Origin: Candidatus Dadabacteria bacterium
GTDB lineage: Bacteria; Desulfobacterota_D; UBA1144; Nemesobacterales; JAJCZQ01
Assembly: GCA_030624695.1 (NCBI GenBank)
Contig: JAUXJP010000059.1
Location: forward strand, 1 to 6,364
DNA: 6,364 nucleotides
Direction of reading: 5' to 3'
A program made the position numbers and the translations under genes. Of this stretch, positions 5,975-6,364 are shown one piece after another. The notes under the pieces are model-generated. The model saw nothing but the letters and a program-made list of their open reading frames with translations, ran no database searches and was not told the DNA's origin. Within the stretch, counting starts at the first letter, position 1. Each line of letters starts with the position of its first letter.

Positions 5975-6364
5975 ATAATAAAATTTATATCAGAAGATAT
6001 AGAAAAGTTCAGATTCAACAAAACTACCTACATATTTATTCTCTTCTTCCCTGTTTTACTAATTCTTAATTCTTTTTACTGGATGATCATAAATTATAAG
6101 AAAAGTTACATAGATATGATAGTAAGAGAACACTATCCGGTTGAATCAATCAGCCTTATTGTAATACTTGTTTCAATTATCATTGGAATTAAATTTATTT
6201 TATTGATGTACAGAAGGAATATTGAAAATTACAAGGTAATATTTGTAAGCCTTCTGGTATTGGGGCTTATTTTTGTAGGTTTGGAGGAGGTATCATGGGG
6301 ACAATGGTTCTTTTATTTTAAATCACCAGAATATTTTAAAGAAACTAACCTTCAGCGTGAGACC
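5975..6364 (+). CDS. Integral membrane protein of the 'EExSWGQ' family, 3' end outside window, start uncertain
   Basis: A frame stays open from after the TAG at 5954-5956 to the right edge. It encodes three hydrophobic segments: about 6029-6091, 6137-6211 and 6236-6319. Between the first two lies a polar stretch with REHYPVES. The third segment runs into LEEVSWGQWFF (6281-6313) and then SPEYFKETNLQRE. I recognise the LEExSWGQ...TPxxxxxxNxQxE pattern from a family of uncharacterised multi-pass bacterial membrane proteins. The Glu pair and Trp-Gly-Gln are its hallmark, but its function is unknown to me. No ATG, GTG or TTG precedes the first transmembrane segment in any frame back to the tRNA, and the first in-frame ATG (6083) would cut that segment off. 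An AAGG (5963-5966) sits 8 nt before ATA 5975 and 11 nt before ATA 5978, so a rare ATA start, or loss of an ATG, is possible. The coding call is fairly sure, but the start is not. Confidence 0.65.
   Translation, partial: MIKFISEDIEKFRFNKTTYIFILFFPVLLILNSFYWMIINYKKSYIDMIVREHYPVESISLIVILVSIIIGIKFILLMYRRNIENYKVIFVSLLVLGLIFVGLEEVSWGQWFFYFKSPEYFKETNLQRET

Overview
The window is AT-rich (roughly one third G+C by eye) and densely coded. It holds six protein genes that are complete or nearly so, one membrane-protein gene cut by the right edge, and two tRNA genes. Shine-Dalgarno sites, TTG starts, signal peptides and ordinary -35/-10 boxes point to a bacterium using the standard code, most likely Gram-negative. 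Neither tRNA gene encodes its 3' CCA, which argues against an enterobacteria-like gammaproteobacterium. I cannot place the phylum from this sequence.

Left part (1-2074, + strand): the 3' three quarters of a bifunctional mannose-1-phosphate guanylyltransferase / mannose-6-phosphate isomerase (ManC type), which makes GDP-mannose for surface polysaccharide. It overlaps by 4 bp (TTGA) a secreted protein of unknown function. That protein joins a PrcB-C-terminal-like domain to a 'PLxxGNxWxY' beta-rich domain.

Middle (2094-3729, + strand): a promoter and tRNA-Ser(GCT), then two degenerate copies of an intergenic repeat (core GCTCAGTACTAC). Next come an anchored or exported DUF4163/DUF3298 (PdaC/RsiV-like) protein and, with an ATGA overlap, a well-conserved DNA-3-methyladenine glycosylase I (tag). 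tag is convergent with the next operon, and the two stop codons share the palindrome TTAA.

Right part (3726-5805, - strand): a two-gene operon with a recognisable promoter. The first gene (start at 5744) encodes a heme-oxygenase-fold non-heme diiron protein with the full ligand set E-x2-H...E...H-x3-D-x2-H. The second, 12 bp downstream, encodes an FAD-linked D-2-hydroxyacid dehydrogenase of the D-2-hydroxyglutarate/D-lactate dehydrogenase type. Pairing an O2-activating diiron protein with a 2-hydroxyacid dehydrogenase is the most interesting feature here and suggests an oxidative step on a carboxylic acid, but the substrate cannot be read from the sequence.

Far right (5862-6364, + strand): tRNA-Arg(ACG), an AT-rich 13-bp-arm inverted repeat touching its 3' end, and the start of an integral membrane protein of the 'EExSWGQ' family. 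Its first transmembrane segment lies upstream of any ATG, GTG or TTG codon, so it uses a non-standard start or has lost its start codon.
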